From positions 1 through 64,000 of the forward strand of contig CBDAQA010000002.1 in assembly GCA_965198865.1 (NCBI GenBank): DNA of 64,000 bases, read 5' to 3'. Position 1 is the first letter of the stretch. Each line of letters starts with the position of its first letter. The notes under the pieces are model-generated. The model worked only from the letters and a program-made list of their open reading frames with translations, made no database searches and was not told the origin of the DNA. Positions 56,209 to 64,000 of the stretch are shown here, piece by piece. The position numbers were made by a program, and so were the translations under genes. The stretch comes from CBDAQA01 sp965198865 (GTDB lineage Bacteria; Planctomycetota; Phycisphaerae; Tepidisphaerales; Tepidisphaeraceae).

Positions 56209-57762
56209 ATGCAACTGAGCCAGTCGACCAGCATGCGGATGGACCAGCGGCAGCTGCTGACGCCCCGCATGATCCAGAGCATGGAGATCCTGCAGCTGCC
56301 GCTGATGGCGCTGGAGGAGCGGATCGAGCAGGAGATGCAGAACAACCCGGTGCTGGAGCTTCGGGAAGGCGAGCCCGAGGCGGCCGGCGAGCCCGTCTCG
56401 GCCGACGCCGAGCAGACCCGCGAGCAGGCCCGCGAGGACTACAGCGAGGGGGAGCAGGCCCTGACCGTGAAGGACACCGGCAGCGAGGACGACTTCGACC
56501 GGCTGGCGCGGATCAGCGACTACTTCGAGAATGAGGAGTTCAACACCAACGGCAGCCGCGACTTCCGCCCCTCCGGCGGGGGGGCCGACGGCGCGCGCGA
56601 CAAGAAGATGGACGCGATGAACAACACCGCGTCCCGCGGGGCCAGCCTGCAGGAGCACCTGCTCGGCGAGTGGGCGTTCATCGACTGCACGCCCGAGGTG
56701 AAGGGTGCCGGCGAGGCGATCATCGCCAACATCGACGGCGACGGCTACTTCCGCCGCGAGGGCCAGCCCCTCCCCATGGAGGACGTCGCCAGGGAGAGCA
56801 AGCGGCCGCTCGCGATTTCCGACCTGGAGACCGCCCTGCGTCTGGTGCAGACCCTCGAGCCCAGCGGCGTGGGGGCCCGCAACCTGCGCGAGTGCCTGCT
56901 GATCCAGCTCAACGCCCTGGCCAACGGCGACGACGAGGACGCCGCCGAGGGGCACGACTTCGACCTGGAGCGGGCGCTGGTGATGGACCATCTCAAGGAC
57001 CTGGAGATGAACCGCTACCCGCAGATCAGCAAGAAGCTCGGCCGGAGCATCGACGCGATCAAGATTGCCGTGCGCAAGCTCGCCACCCTGCACCCCCACC
57101 CCGGCAAGCTGGTGGGCGGCGACGACGCCCACGCGATCATCCCCGACGCCATCATCTGGTACGACGAGGAGACGGACAAGTACGAGATCGAGATGACCAA
57201 TGACCCCGCTCCCAATTTGTACATCAGCGGGATGTGGCGAAAGTTCCTGAAGGAGAAGAAGGGCGACAAGCAGACCCGCGAGTTCCTGAGCAACAACGTC
57301 CGCAACGCCCGCTGGCTGATCGAGAGCATCGAGCAGCGCAAGAGCACGATCACGCGGGTCATCCGGGCGGTGGTGGACGCCCAGCGCGAGTTCTTCGATA
57401 AGGGGCCCGAGTTCCTGCGCCCGCTGCCGATGATCCTGGTCGCCGACCAGCTGGGGATCCACGTCGCCACGGTCAGCCGGGCCGTCAGCGAGAAGTGGAT
57501 CCAAACCCCCCGCGGCGTGTTCCCGCTGCGACGCTTCTTCAGCGGCGGCACCCAGAGCGCCGAGGGCGAGGACATGAGCTGGGACGCGGTGAAGGAGAAG
57601 CTGAAGGTCATCATCGCCGAGGAGGACAAGAACAACCCGCTGAACGACGACGAGATCGTCGAGCGGCTCGCCGCCCAGGGGCTGACCCTCGCCCGCCGCA
57701 CCGTGGCGAAGTACCGGAAGATCCTCAACATCCCAACGGCCCGCCAGCGGCGGGAGTTCTGA
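56209..57762 (+). CDS. rpoN: RNA polymerase sigma-54 factor
   Basis: A 517-residue sigma factor. The N-terminal activator-interacting region is Gln/Leu-rich (SMRMDQRQLLTPRMIQSMEI, then LQLPLMALEERIEQEMQNNP). An acidic linker (about 60-130) precedes the core-binding domain (LQEHLLGEWAFIDCTPEVKG), the helix-turn-helix (VADQLGIHVATVSRAVSEKW) and the RpoN box LARRTVAKYRK. It reads -24/-12 promoters with enhancer-binding proteins; none of the latter is in the window. ATG 56209 matches the family start. Confidence 0.97.
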   Translation: MQLSQSTSMRMDQRQLLTPRMIQSMEILQLPLMALEERIEQEMQNNPVLELREGEPEAAGEPVSADAEQTREQAREDYSEGEQALTVKDTGSEDDFDRLARISDYFENEEFNTNGSRDFRPSGGGADGARDKKMDAMNNTASRGASLQEHLLGEWAFIDCTPEVKGAGEAIIANIDGDGYFRREGQPLPMEDVARESKRPLAISDLETALRLVQTLEPSGVGARNLRECLLIQLNALANGDDEDAAEGHDFDLERALVMDHLKDLEMNRYPQISKKLGRSIDAIKIAVRKLATLHPHPGKLVGGDDAHAIIPDAIIWYDEETDKYEIEMTNDPAPNLYISGMWRKFLKEKKGDKQTREFLSNNVRNARWLIESIEQRKSTITRVIRAVVDAQREFFDKGPEFLRPLPMILVADQLGIHVATVSRAVSEKWIQTPRGVFPLRRFFSGGTQSAEGEDMSWDAVKEKLKVIIAEEDKNNPLNDDEIVERLAAQGLTLARRTVAKYRKILNIPTARQRREF

Positions 57763-57794
57763 TCAGGTAACCTGGGAGCCGGGAGGCAGCCGAC

Positions 57795-58373
57795 ATGACC
57801 GCCAATGCCACGCCGCCTCAGCAAGTCACGCCGTCCGTGCCGCGCGAGTACACGGACAAGGAGTTGCTCAAGCTGGCCGACAACGGGCTTGCCGAGTTTG
57901 TCGACGGTCGAGTGGTGGAGAAGCAATTGGGGTACGACGCTGGCTGGACGGCCGTCGAGATCATCACGGAACTCAGGATCTTCCTCCGCAAGCACCCGAT
58001 CGCCGAGGCGGTCGCCGAACAGTCGTTCAGGTGCTTTCCCGACGATGTACGAGGTTTTCGTCGGCCCGACATTGCCGTCCTAGCCGCGGGTCGGGTGCCA
58101 ACGCCAGCGCCGCAGGGACCAGTGGATCTGGTGCCGGATCTGGCAATTGAGGTGACCTCGCCCAACGACGGGGTTGATGAGCTGGAGCTGAAACTGGCCG
58201 CCTACCACTCCGTTTCGGTGCGGCTGGTATGGGTGGTCGTCCCTGCTGTCCGGATCGTACGCGTCTATCCCGCTGGCGCGCCGAGCCACGCGTTACGCGT
58301 CGGCGACACCCTCACCGGCGGCGACGTCCTGCCCGGCTTCAGCGTCCCTGTCGCTGCTCTATTCCGCACATAG
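57795..58373 (+). CDS. Uma2-family PD-(D/E)XK endonuclease-like protein
   Basis: A 192-residue protein of the Uma2 family (DUF820). Core motifs: LAEFVDGRVVEKQLG (first Glu), GFRRPDIAVL (Asp), PDLAIEVTSPND (Glu), LKLAAYHSVSVRLVWVV. These families are abundant in cyanobacteria and planctomycetes and are predicted nucleases with unknown role. GGGAGG lies upstream of the ATG. Confidence 0.88.
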   Translation: MTANATPPQQVTPSVPREYTDKELLKLADNGLAEFVDGRVVEKQLGYDAGWTAVEIITELRIFLRKHPIAEAVAEQSFRCFPDDVRGFRRPDIAVLAAGRVPTPAPQGPVDLVPDLAIEVTSPNDGVDELELKLAAYHSVSVRLVWVVVPAVRIVRVYPAGAPSHALRVGDTLTGGDVLPGFSVPVAALFRT

Positions 58374-58380
58374 GCGTGCC

Positions 58381-59358
58381 ATGCCCGACGAGCCCACGCC
58401 GGTCCCGTACGCCCCGCCGCCGCCGGGGGTGACGCGCGGGCAGATGCGGATCCTGCTGCTGCTCACGCTGGTCAACACTGCCCTGCTCGGCATGTTCGTG
58501 CTGGGCCCGGCGCTGACGGCCTTCGCCCGCCAGCAGTGGGCCGACTACCAGCAGCACCGGGCGCGGGCGGCGGCCGACGCGCAGGCGGCCGCGGTGCGCA
58601 GTTCGTTCCTGCCGGCCCAGCAACAGTGCCTCAACTACGCCCCGCCTGCCGGCACGCTGCTGTATGCCGAGGACGCCGACGGCGTCGCCCAGTTGAGGGC
58701 CGCGGGGCCGACCAACGCGATCACCCGGACCGCCGGCGGCAACCGGCCGACCGAGCTGGCGACCGTGCCCGTGGGCGCGGCCAACCCGTCCTTCCTCGCC
58801 AACATGCCGGCGGCGCTGGCAATCCTGCACCTGTCGAATTCAACGATGGTCTACCTGCACCGCAACGCCACGGTGGCCGGCGATCGGTTGGTCGTCGTCG
58901 ACGTCTACGCCTACCAGGAGGCCGACATGGGAGGCCCGCGATTCGCCGATCGTTCCAACGGCCTCCTCTCCACCATGCGCACCCTCCGCGCGACCGTGCT
59001 GCGGCCACTGAGCCCCGGGGCCGACGCGGACGTGCTGTTCCAGGACGAGCACTACCTGCGGGCCGGTTCGACGCTCTTCACCGTGGACGACTCCAAGGGC
59101 CGGCACGTCGTGCGGGCCGACGAAGCCGGCCGCCTCCGCTTGTTCGCCGGCCAGCCCGACGCGATCGATCCCGCCCGGTTCCACCTGCCCTACACGCTCG
59201 ACGGCGTCGCCGGCACGATCGAGGGTCGGCTGACGGCCGACGACCACGTCCAGCTGACGCCCGACCGCCACCTGGCCGACCTAGAGGCGGCGGTTGAAAC
59301 CGGCCCGCCGACCGTGCCCGACATCAACCACCGGCGGGCGACCGGCAAGCCGAGGTGA
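58381..59358 (+). CDS. Membrane-anchored protein, unknown
   Basis: A 325-residue protein. Residues 1-20 are Pro-rich (VPYAPPPPGVTRGQ), followed by one helix (ILLLLTLVNTALLGMFVLGP) and an outward-facing body with YAPPAGTLLYAEDADGVAQL, NSTMVYLHRNATVAGDRLVV and VDVYAYQEADMGG. Much of the body looks beta-rich. No family recognised. It begins 7 bases after the Uma2 stop and may be co-transcribed. Confidence 0.72.
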   Translation: MPDEPTPVPYAPPPPGVTRGQMRILLLLTLVNTALLGMFVLGPALTAFARQQWADYQQHRARAAADAQAAAVRSSFLPAQQQCLNYAPPAGTLLYAEDADGVAQLRAAGPTNAITRTAGGNRPTELATVPVGAANPSFLANMPAALAILHLSNSTMVYLHRNATVAGDRLVVVDVYAYQEADMGGPRFADRSNGLLSTMRTLRATVLRPLSPGADADVLFQDEHYLRAGSTLFTVDDSKGRHVVRADEAGRLRLFAGQPDAIDPARFHLPYTLDGVAGTIEGRLTADDHVQLTPDRHLADLEAAVETGPPTVPDINHRRATGKPR

Positions 59359-59501
59359 TTCGGTGGGCTTTCCGGACGGAGGTCGCGCGATGCGGCCACC
59401 GGTCACCGCCCCGGCTGGCGCAGGTGTGCTTCGTGCCGCCGTTGCATTATCCTTGCACGCACGGGAAGTCGGGGGTTTCGGTCCAGCAAGGGAACACAAT
59501 C

Positions 59502-60791
59502 ATGTCGAAGCATCGCCGGTCGGTCGTGGTGGAAGCGGTGGAACGTCGGGTGCTGCTGTCGGCGGCCGACCTGACCGAGGCGGTGACGGCCAGCACGTTC
59601 CCGGTCAGCGTGTCGGACGCGTTGGTGACCAAGGGGAAGGTGACCGTCGCCGTGTCGAACGAGAGCGGCGTGAAGCAGGCGGGCAAGGTGTTCGTGGCCG
59701 TCGGGCTGGTCCCGCTCGGGTCGACCGACGCCGTCGGCGACGTGGCCGCCACGCTGGGGGTCAAGTCGGTCGGGCTGTCGCTGGCCAACGGCGTGACCAA
59801 GTCGTACCCGGTGCCGGTGACGCTGAAGAAGGGCGCGTTGGCCGACGGGGTCTACACGCTGTACGCGGTGGTCGCCGACGTGAGCGGGTCGACGTCGCAG
59901 TCGGCCCCGGCCGCCACGGTGACGGTCGCGCCGCCGGTCATCACGTTGGCCGAGACCGAGGCGTTCACCAGGCTGCCGGGCACGGTGACGCCGGGCAAGA
60001 AGAAGGTGACGGTGGCCGGGAAGGTGACGATCACCAACAGCGGGACCGATGCGTCGACCACGCCGTTGACGGTGAACGTCTACGCCACGCCCGACGGCAC
60101 GATCGCCAGCGGCACGGTCGTCGGCACGGCTACGTCCAAGGCGACGGTCAAGCCCGGCAAGCCGACCAGCGTGGCCGTGAAGGTGACCGGCCTGTCGTCG
60201 TTGGACGCGGGGACGTACACGCTGGTCGCGCAGGTGACGCAGTCGAACGGGACGATCACCACGACCGACGCCACGGCCGCCCCGTCGGTGACCATCGCCG
60301 GCACCACGCCGACGCCCACGCCCACGCCCACGCCGACTCCCACGCCCACGCCCACGCCGACTCCCACACCAACGCCGACTCCTACGCCGACCCCGACGCC
60401 CACGGCGACCAGCGCGATCAAGACGGTGTCGCCCCAGTACGACGCCGACCCGCTGGACGGCGCCGAGGAGCACGCGACCGAGATCGACACCACGCTCACG
60501 CTGGTCAACACCGGCACCACGACCAGCGGCTCCTACCAGCTCACGCTGTACCGCTCGGCGTCGACCACGTTCGACTCCTCCGCCCTGCAGGTGGGGCAGA
60601 TCTCGCTGAACCTGACGATCGCCCCCGGCGCGTCCGGCAACGTCAACGCCAACTTCGGCATCGCCTACAACGGCGAGATCCCCGACGAGACCGACCAGTA
60701 CATCTTCATCCAGGTGACCGACTCCACCGGCGCGTCGCTCGGCACGCTGACCTACCCGACGAAGGTGAAGTTCTACGGGCCGATCGTGTGA
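59502..60791 (+). CDS. Surface protein with ERRVLLSA signal and Thr-Pro linker
   Basis: A 429-residue exported protein. It opens with VVVEAVERRVLLSAADL, the planctomycete surface-protein signal. Two or three CARDB/Ig-like beta domains follow (VSDALVTKGKVTVAVSNESG; TVAGKVTITNSGTDASTTPL). A (Thr-Pro)n linker of about 20 repeats then leads to a last beta domain (TEIDTTLTLVNTGTTTSGSY; DQYIFIQVTDSTGASLGTL). Likely on the cell surface or secreted. AAGGGA precedes ATG 59502. Confidence 0.82.
   Translation: MSKHRRSVVVEAVERRVLLSAADLTEAVTASTFPVSVSDALVTKGKVTVAVSNESGVKQAGKVFVAVGLVPLGSTDAVGDVAATLGVKSVGLSLANGVTKSYPVPVTLKKGALADGVYTLYAVVADVSGSTSQSAPAATVTVAPPVITLAETEAFTRLPGTVTPGKKKVTVAGKVTITNSGTDASTTPLTVNVYATPDGTIASGTVVGTATSKATVKPGKPTSVAVKVTGLSSLDAGTYTLVAQVTQSNGTITTTDATAAPSVTIAGTTPTPTPTPTPTPTPTPTPTPTPTPTPTPTPTPTATSAIKTVSPQYDADPLDGAEEHATEIDTTLTLVNTGTTTSGSYQLTLYRSASTTFDSSALQVGQISLNLTIAPGASGNVNANFGIAYNGEIPDETDQYIFIQVTDSTGASLGTLTYPTKVKFYGPIV
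60303..60409 (+). repeat. Simple repeat (CACGCC-type) coding a Thr-Pro linker
   Basis: About 17 imperfect 6-base units (CCCACG, CCGACT and variants) in the surface-protein gene. The unit length keeps the frame, so copy number could vary without breaking the gene. Confidence 0.85.
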
Positions 60792-60957
60792 CCGCCGGGC
60801 GGGGTCACCGATCGGCGCCGGCCATGCTGATGACGGCGCCGGCGTGGTGCCCCAGCCAAACGTCGGGCGCGGCGTTGCGCTCGACCTACTCCGTCAGCGT
60901 GTGCCGACGATCGGCATCGGGCAACGAAATTGGGGGGACGGCGCTCATCCCCTCATC

Positions 60958-61353
60958 TTACCCTGCGCGCGCCTCGAACTTCCGCCGTGCCGCCTCGATC
61001 TCCCCGCGGTGTCGCTCGGCCCAGATCCACACGCCGCAGAACGCCTCGCCCAGGCTGCGGCCCAGCGGCGTGAGGCGGTAGTCGACGTGCGGCGGGATCA
61101 CCGGGTGGACCGTGCGCGTCAGCAGCCCGTCGCGCTCCATCTGCCGCACCGTCTTGGTCAGCATCTTCTGGCTGATCCCGCCCACCAGCTCGCCCAGCCG
61201 GGTGAACCGCACGGTGCCGTGTTCCTCGAGCACCTCCAGCACCAGCATGGTCCACTGGTCGGCCACCCGCTCGATGACCTGCCGCACCAGCGCCGCCACG
61301 GCCGGGTCGGCCGGGGGCGGCGTCGGCCCGGGTCGCCGCTTCGCCTTCTTCAC
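60958..61353 (-). CDS. HxlR-family transcriptional regulator
   Basis: A 131-residue winged-helix regulator: IERVADQWTMLVLEVLEEHG, VRFTRLGELVGGISQKMLTK, TVRQMERDGLLTRTVHPVIP, PHVDYRLTPLGRSL. HxlR proteins often sense quinones, aldehydes or thiol stress and repress a divergent redox gene. The one cysteine (FCGVWIW) is not in the usual N-terminal sensing place. GTG 61353 is used. It diverges from the SDR gene at 61450 with about 95 bases between. Confidence 0.88.
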   Translation of the reverse strand: MKKAKRRPGPTPPPADPAVAALVRQVIERVADQWTMLVLEVLEEHGTVRFTRLGELVGGISQKMLTKTVRQMERDGLLTRTVHPVIPPHVDYRLTPLGRSLGEAFCGVWIWAERHRGEIEAARRKFEARAG

Positions 61354-61449
61354 GCGGTCACTCTCTTTTGGGTAAGTATGAATCTTTCGGGTGCCTTCTT
61401 CCACGGCGAGTGTACGGCGCATAAGGTGCTTGTCGAAAGGAAAATCACC

Positions 61450-62208
61450 ATGAACACGACGGGCAACACGATCCTCATCACCGGCGGCGCCTCGGGCATC
61501 GGCCTTGGGCTGGCGCAGGCGTTCCAGAAGCTGGGCAACCAGGTCATCCTCGCCGGCCGGCGGCAGCAGGCGCTCGACGCCGCCACGGCCGCCCACCCCG
61601 GCATGAAGGGGGTGTCGTTCGACATCTCCGATGCCGGCTCGATCAAGGCGTTCGCCGAGCGGATGGCGACCGACTTCCCCGCGTTGAGCGTGGTCATCCA
61701 CAACGCCGGCATCATGAAGCCGGAGAAGCTGCTGGCGCAGCCCGAGGACCTGGCCGACGTCGAGGCGACGGTCGCCACCAACCTGCTCGGCCCGATCCGG
61801 CTGACCGCGGCGCTGCTGCCGCAGCTACGCCGCCAGCCGCGGTCCACCATCATGACCGTCTCGTCCGGCCTGGCGTTCGTGCCCATGGCGATGACGCCCA
61901 CCTACTGCGCCACCAAGGCCGCCATCCACTCCTACAGCATGACGCTGCGCGAGCAGCTCAAGGGCACGACCACCGAGGTGATCGAGCTGGCCCCGCCCTA
62001 CGTGCAGACCGAGCTGATGGGCGAGCGCCAGGCGAAGGACCCGCGGGCGATGCCGCTGGCCGACTTCCTGTCCGAGGTGATGCAGATCCTCACCACCCAG
62101 CCCGACGTGACCGAGGTCATCGTCGAGCGGTGCAAGCCCCTGCGCTTCGCCGCCGAGAACGGGAAGGTCGGCGAGGTGTTCGCCATGTTGAACTCGATGG
62201 CCCACTGA
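61450..62208 (+). CDS. Short-chain dehydrogenase (DltE-like)
   Basis: A 252-residue SDR. TGGASGIGLGLAQAF is the cofactor motif near residue 12, NAGIMKPEKL at 90, catalytic Ser in VSSGLAF and YCATKAAIHSYS at about 155. The C-terminal half (EVIELAPPYVQTELMGERQA, MQILTTQPDVTEVIVERCKP) matches DltE-type oxidoreductases. Likely controlled by the divergent HxlR regulator. AAAGGA lies 8 bases before ATG 61450. Confidence 0.9.
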   Translation: MNTTGNTILITGGASGIGLGLAQAFQKLGNQVILAGRRQQALDAATAAHPGMKGVSFDISDAGSIKAFAERMATDFPALSVVIHNAGIMKPEKLLAQPEDLADVEATVATNLLGPIRLTAALLPQLRRQPRSTIMTVSSGLAFVPMAMTPTYCATKAAIHSYSMTLREQLKGTTTEVIELAPPYVQTELMGERQAKDPRAMPLADFLSEVMQILTTQPDVTEVIVERCKPLRFAAENGKVGEVFAMLNSMAH

Positions 62209-62220
62209 AGACCGAGTTAT

Positions 62221-62392
62221 CCACGAAGGACACGAAGGGACACGAAGAAAGTGGAGGCAAGCCGGCCACGAATGCACACGAACGGTCAAGCCACTTCGTC
62301 GCGGCGAACGCTGATGTTCGCCGACCCGTTCGTGCCATTCGTGGCCCGCTACCCCTTTCGGTCTTCTTCGCGTCCCGTCGCGTCCTTCGTGG
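62221..62392. repeat. Triple nested inverted repeat with GAAGGACACGAAGG arms
   Basis: Outer arms CCACGAAGGACACGAAGGGA (62221 on) and inverse (62363-62392), middle arms GGCCACGAATGCACACGAAC and inverse (62325-62346), inner CGGCGAACG / TTCGCCG. It fills the gap between the SDR and the beta-galactosidase gene, whose 3' ends meet here. The outer arm is shared with 6619-6645. Confidence 0.85.
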
Positions 62393-62401
62393 ATGATCTC
62401 T

Positions 62402-64000
62402 TCACCGCGTCGGCACCGGCCCGATCAGCCGTAGGGTGAACGCGCCGTCCTTCGCCCGGCCGCGCTGCCAGCGGATGCGGTAGCGGTCGAGGTAGCCGGA
62501 GCTGAAGTCGCGCGGGGACGCGACCATGCTGCTGGCGAACAGCGTCGTGCCGACGTCGGTGGCGTTCGCCCGCACGTGCAGCGGCGTCGCCGTCCGCAGC
62601 ACCGCCACGCCGCCGCCGGCCGCATCGGTGATCGTGCCCCAGTCGGCGTCGCGCTTGGTGGATCGGAATGACGGGTCCTTCGCGTCGACCTTGCCCGTCA
62701 CCGCACCGATGTGGCCAGGGGGATACGTCGTCCACTGCGCGTCGCGGGTCCAGCCGAGGTGGTCGTAGCTCATTGGCAGGTCGAACGTCAGCCCCAGCTC
62801 CCAGCCGTTCATGTCCGCGCCGAGCCACTTCACGGTGTAGGCCACGTCGGTTGTGCCGTCGGGGTGGATGTCCAGCGTGTACGTGAGCCGGGCGAGCACG
62901 GCGTCCGGCCTCTCGGCCAGCGACACGTCGCCGTCCACGCTGACGAACGCCCGGTCGCCCGCGGCGGTCACCACCACGTCCGGGTGCAACAGCTGCGGGG
63001 CGCTCTTGCTGCCGATCCACGGCGGACCCTTCCGGTCGAGGAAGTCACCATCGTCGACGCGCCGCTCGCCCAGGTTCAGCGTCGGGCCGGTCATCGCCTG
63101 GCCGTGGCCGTCCGGCAGCGCGAACGTGGCCTTGCCCGTGGCCTTGTCGACCGTCACCGTCGTGGCCGCCAGCGTGACGTGGCAGCTGCCGTTGGCGTCG
63201 GTCACCTGCGGCGCCGAGCCGGCCGACGCCGTGAACGCCGACGGCGGGGCGGCGGGGGGCGGCGTGCCGAGCGTCGTCAGCCGGGTCGTGTAGATCGACC
63301 GGCCATCGGGGTGGACGAACTCCAGCACGATCGCGTCCATGCCGGCCGTGGCGGGGAACGTCGCGCTCACCGTGGCGCCCGGCGGGCAGGCCACGTGCGT
63401 TGTGCCGGCGGCCAGCTCCTTGTCGCCGGCCATCGCGTGCCAGTGGCACGTCAGGTCGGACAGGTCGGTGAACGCGTACCGGTTCTGCAGTCGAACGGCG
63501 CACGACCCGTGGTCCGGCTGGACCGTGCGGGCGTCGGTCGTCACCGGGCTGTAGACCTGCTTCACGTGGTACAGCTCGGGCTTGCCGTTGCGGAAGCCGT
63601 CGACGATGCCCTTGTGGTTGTCCTTGAACAGCCCGCGCTCGTCGCGCTTGGCCGCGTCGACGAACGGGTCGGCCAGCCCCTGGTCCTGCCACTCCCAGAT
63701 GAACGCGCCGAAGATCGCCTTGCTGGGCCAGACGCGGTCCCACTCGGCGGCCAGGGCCTGGCCCCACAGGTCGTTGGTGCCGTAGTCGTACTCCCAGCCG
63801 GGCTTGACGTAGAAGATGTGCGGACCCTCGGTGATGACGGCCGGGCCGGGCCCCTCGGCCATCTTCTGCAGCGTCTCATCGCCGGGGTAGTGGTAGTCGT
63901 CGAAGCTCAGCCGGCCGTACGTCGACCGCTTCTGCTCCGACACGAACGCCGGGCGGGTGGGGTCGGTGTCCAGCGCGTAGTCTGCCATCGCCTTGAAGTT
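62402..64000 (-). CDS. GH2 beta-galactosidase, C-terminal part, 5' end off window
   Basis: At least 532 residues, open to the right edge. The visible part has the TIM-barrel end typical of large beta-galactosidases: TEGPHIFYVKPGWEYDYGTN, AIFGAFIWEWQDQGLADPFV, NHKGIVDGFRNGKPELYHVK. A linker domain follows, then the beta-galactosidase small-chain domain (ARLTYTLDIHPDGTTDVAYT, ELGLTFDLPMSYDHLGWTRD) to the end. The catalytic acid/base and probably the N-terminal sugar-binding domain lie outside the window. It would hydrolyse beta-galactosides; partner genes are off-window. Confidence 0.87.
   Translation of the reverse strand, partial: NFKAMADYALDTDPTRPAFVSEQKRSTYGRLSFDDYHYPGDETLQKMAEGPGPAVITEGPHIFYVKPGWEYDYGTNDLWGQALAAEWDRVWPSKAIFGAFIWEWQDQGLADPFVDAAKRDERGLFKDNHKGIVDGFRNGKPELYHVKQVYSPVTTDARTVQPDHGSCAVRLQNRYAFTDLSDLTCHWHAMAGDKELAAGTTHVACPPGATVSATFPATAGMDAIVLEFVHPDGRSIYTTRLTTLGTPPPAAPPSAFTASAGSAPQVTDANGSCHVTLAATTVTVDKATGKATFALPDGHGQAMTGPTLNLGERRVDDGDFLDRKGPPWIGSKSAPQLLHPDVVVTAAGDRAFVSVDGDVSLAERPDAVLARLTYTLDIHPDGTTDVAYTVKWLGADMNGWELGLTFDLPMSYDHLGWTRDAQWTTYPPGHIGAVTGKVDAKDPSFRSTKRDADWGTITDAAGGGVAVLRTATPLHVRANATDVGTTLFASSMVASPRDFSSGYLDRYRIRWQRGRAKDGAFTLRLIGPVPTR

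Noticed and set aside
59840..60420. CRISPR-like array from the short regular repeats near 60300
   Set aside because: The six-base units code Thr-Pro repeats in frame of a surface protein; there are no spacers.
60792..60957. A short gene between the surface protein and the HxlR regulator
   Set aside because: Frames are short and lack ribosome sites; the two genes simply converge here.

Overview
The window is very GC-rich bacterial chromosome, almost certainly from a planctomycete of the Phycisphaerae/Tepidisphaerales type. The lineage call is inference. It rests on a type-IV-pilin-like protein ending in a planctomycete-style C-terminal domain (8473-9390), a surface protein opening with the ERRVLLSA signal (59502-60791), a C-terminal CPTCGYDLRGTP zinc ribbon (29376-29948), tandem DUF3467, Uma2, a homing-endonuclease-associated repeat protein, and a non-flagellar FlgI-like protein with HEAT repeats.

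Layout. 1-9.4 kb: start of a TAXI/TRAP binding protein, a lipoprotein, a complete IS3 element with 3-bp target duplication, a TRIC-type channel, ogt beside a collapsed ada-alkA remnant, a LuxR regulator, a secreted pepsin-like protein, a lone ParE-like toxin and a pilin-like protein. 9.5-16.4 kb: a pectin/uronate catabolic cluster, with a XylR/AraC sensor-regulator followed by kduI, kduD, a GH105-DUF4861 fusion and an ExuT-like MFS transporter. 16.7-21 kb: nrdR, FlgI-HEAT lipoprotein, IS110-family transposase. 21.5-29.2 kb: smc, a lower-GC pair (PD-(D/E)XK nuclease plus partner), a small protein/HNH pair, a YbaK-like deacylase, metF. 29.4-39.6 kb (minus): an MdtABC-like RND efflux cluster (adaptor, two pumps) interrupted by an orphan HicB and a secreted Gln-rich coiled-coil protein. 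39.8-47.6 kb: NarL-type response regulator, a minimal type II secretion/pilus operon (two GspF, three pseudopilin-like proteins) and a separate core-only GspE, with decayed genes between. 47.7-56 kb: TPR and HEAT/TPR exported proteins, a seven-repeat DNA-binding-like protein, DUF3467, STAS and small membrane proteins. 56.2-64 kb: rpoN, Uma2, surface proteins, an HxlR/SDR divergent pair, and the end of a GH2 beta-galactosidase.

Intergenic space is packed with palindromic elements of several families and with nested inverted repeats up to about 285 bp. One palindrome sits in frame inside the hinge of smc and another inside the IS3 transposase. Several genes have a -10-like box exactly six bases before the start codon, which points to leaderless mRNAs. 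No rRNA, tRNA or CRISPR was seen. The best candidates for undescribed biology are the in-frame palindrome in smc, the nested repeat family, the coupled nuclease pair at 25.2-26.7 kb, the seven-repeat protein and the FlgI-HEAT lipoprotein.
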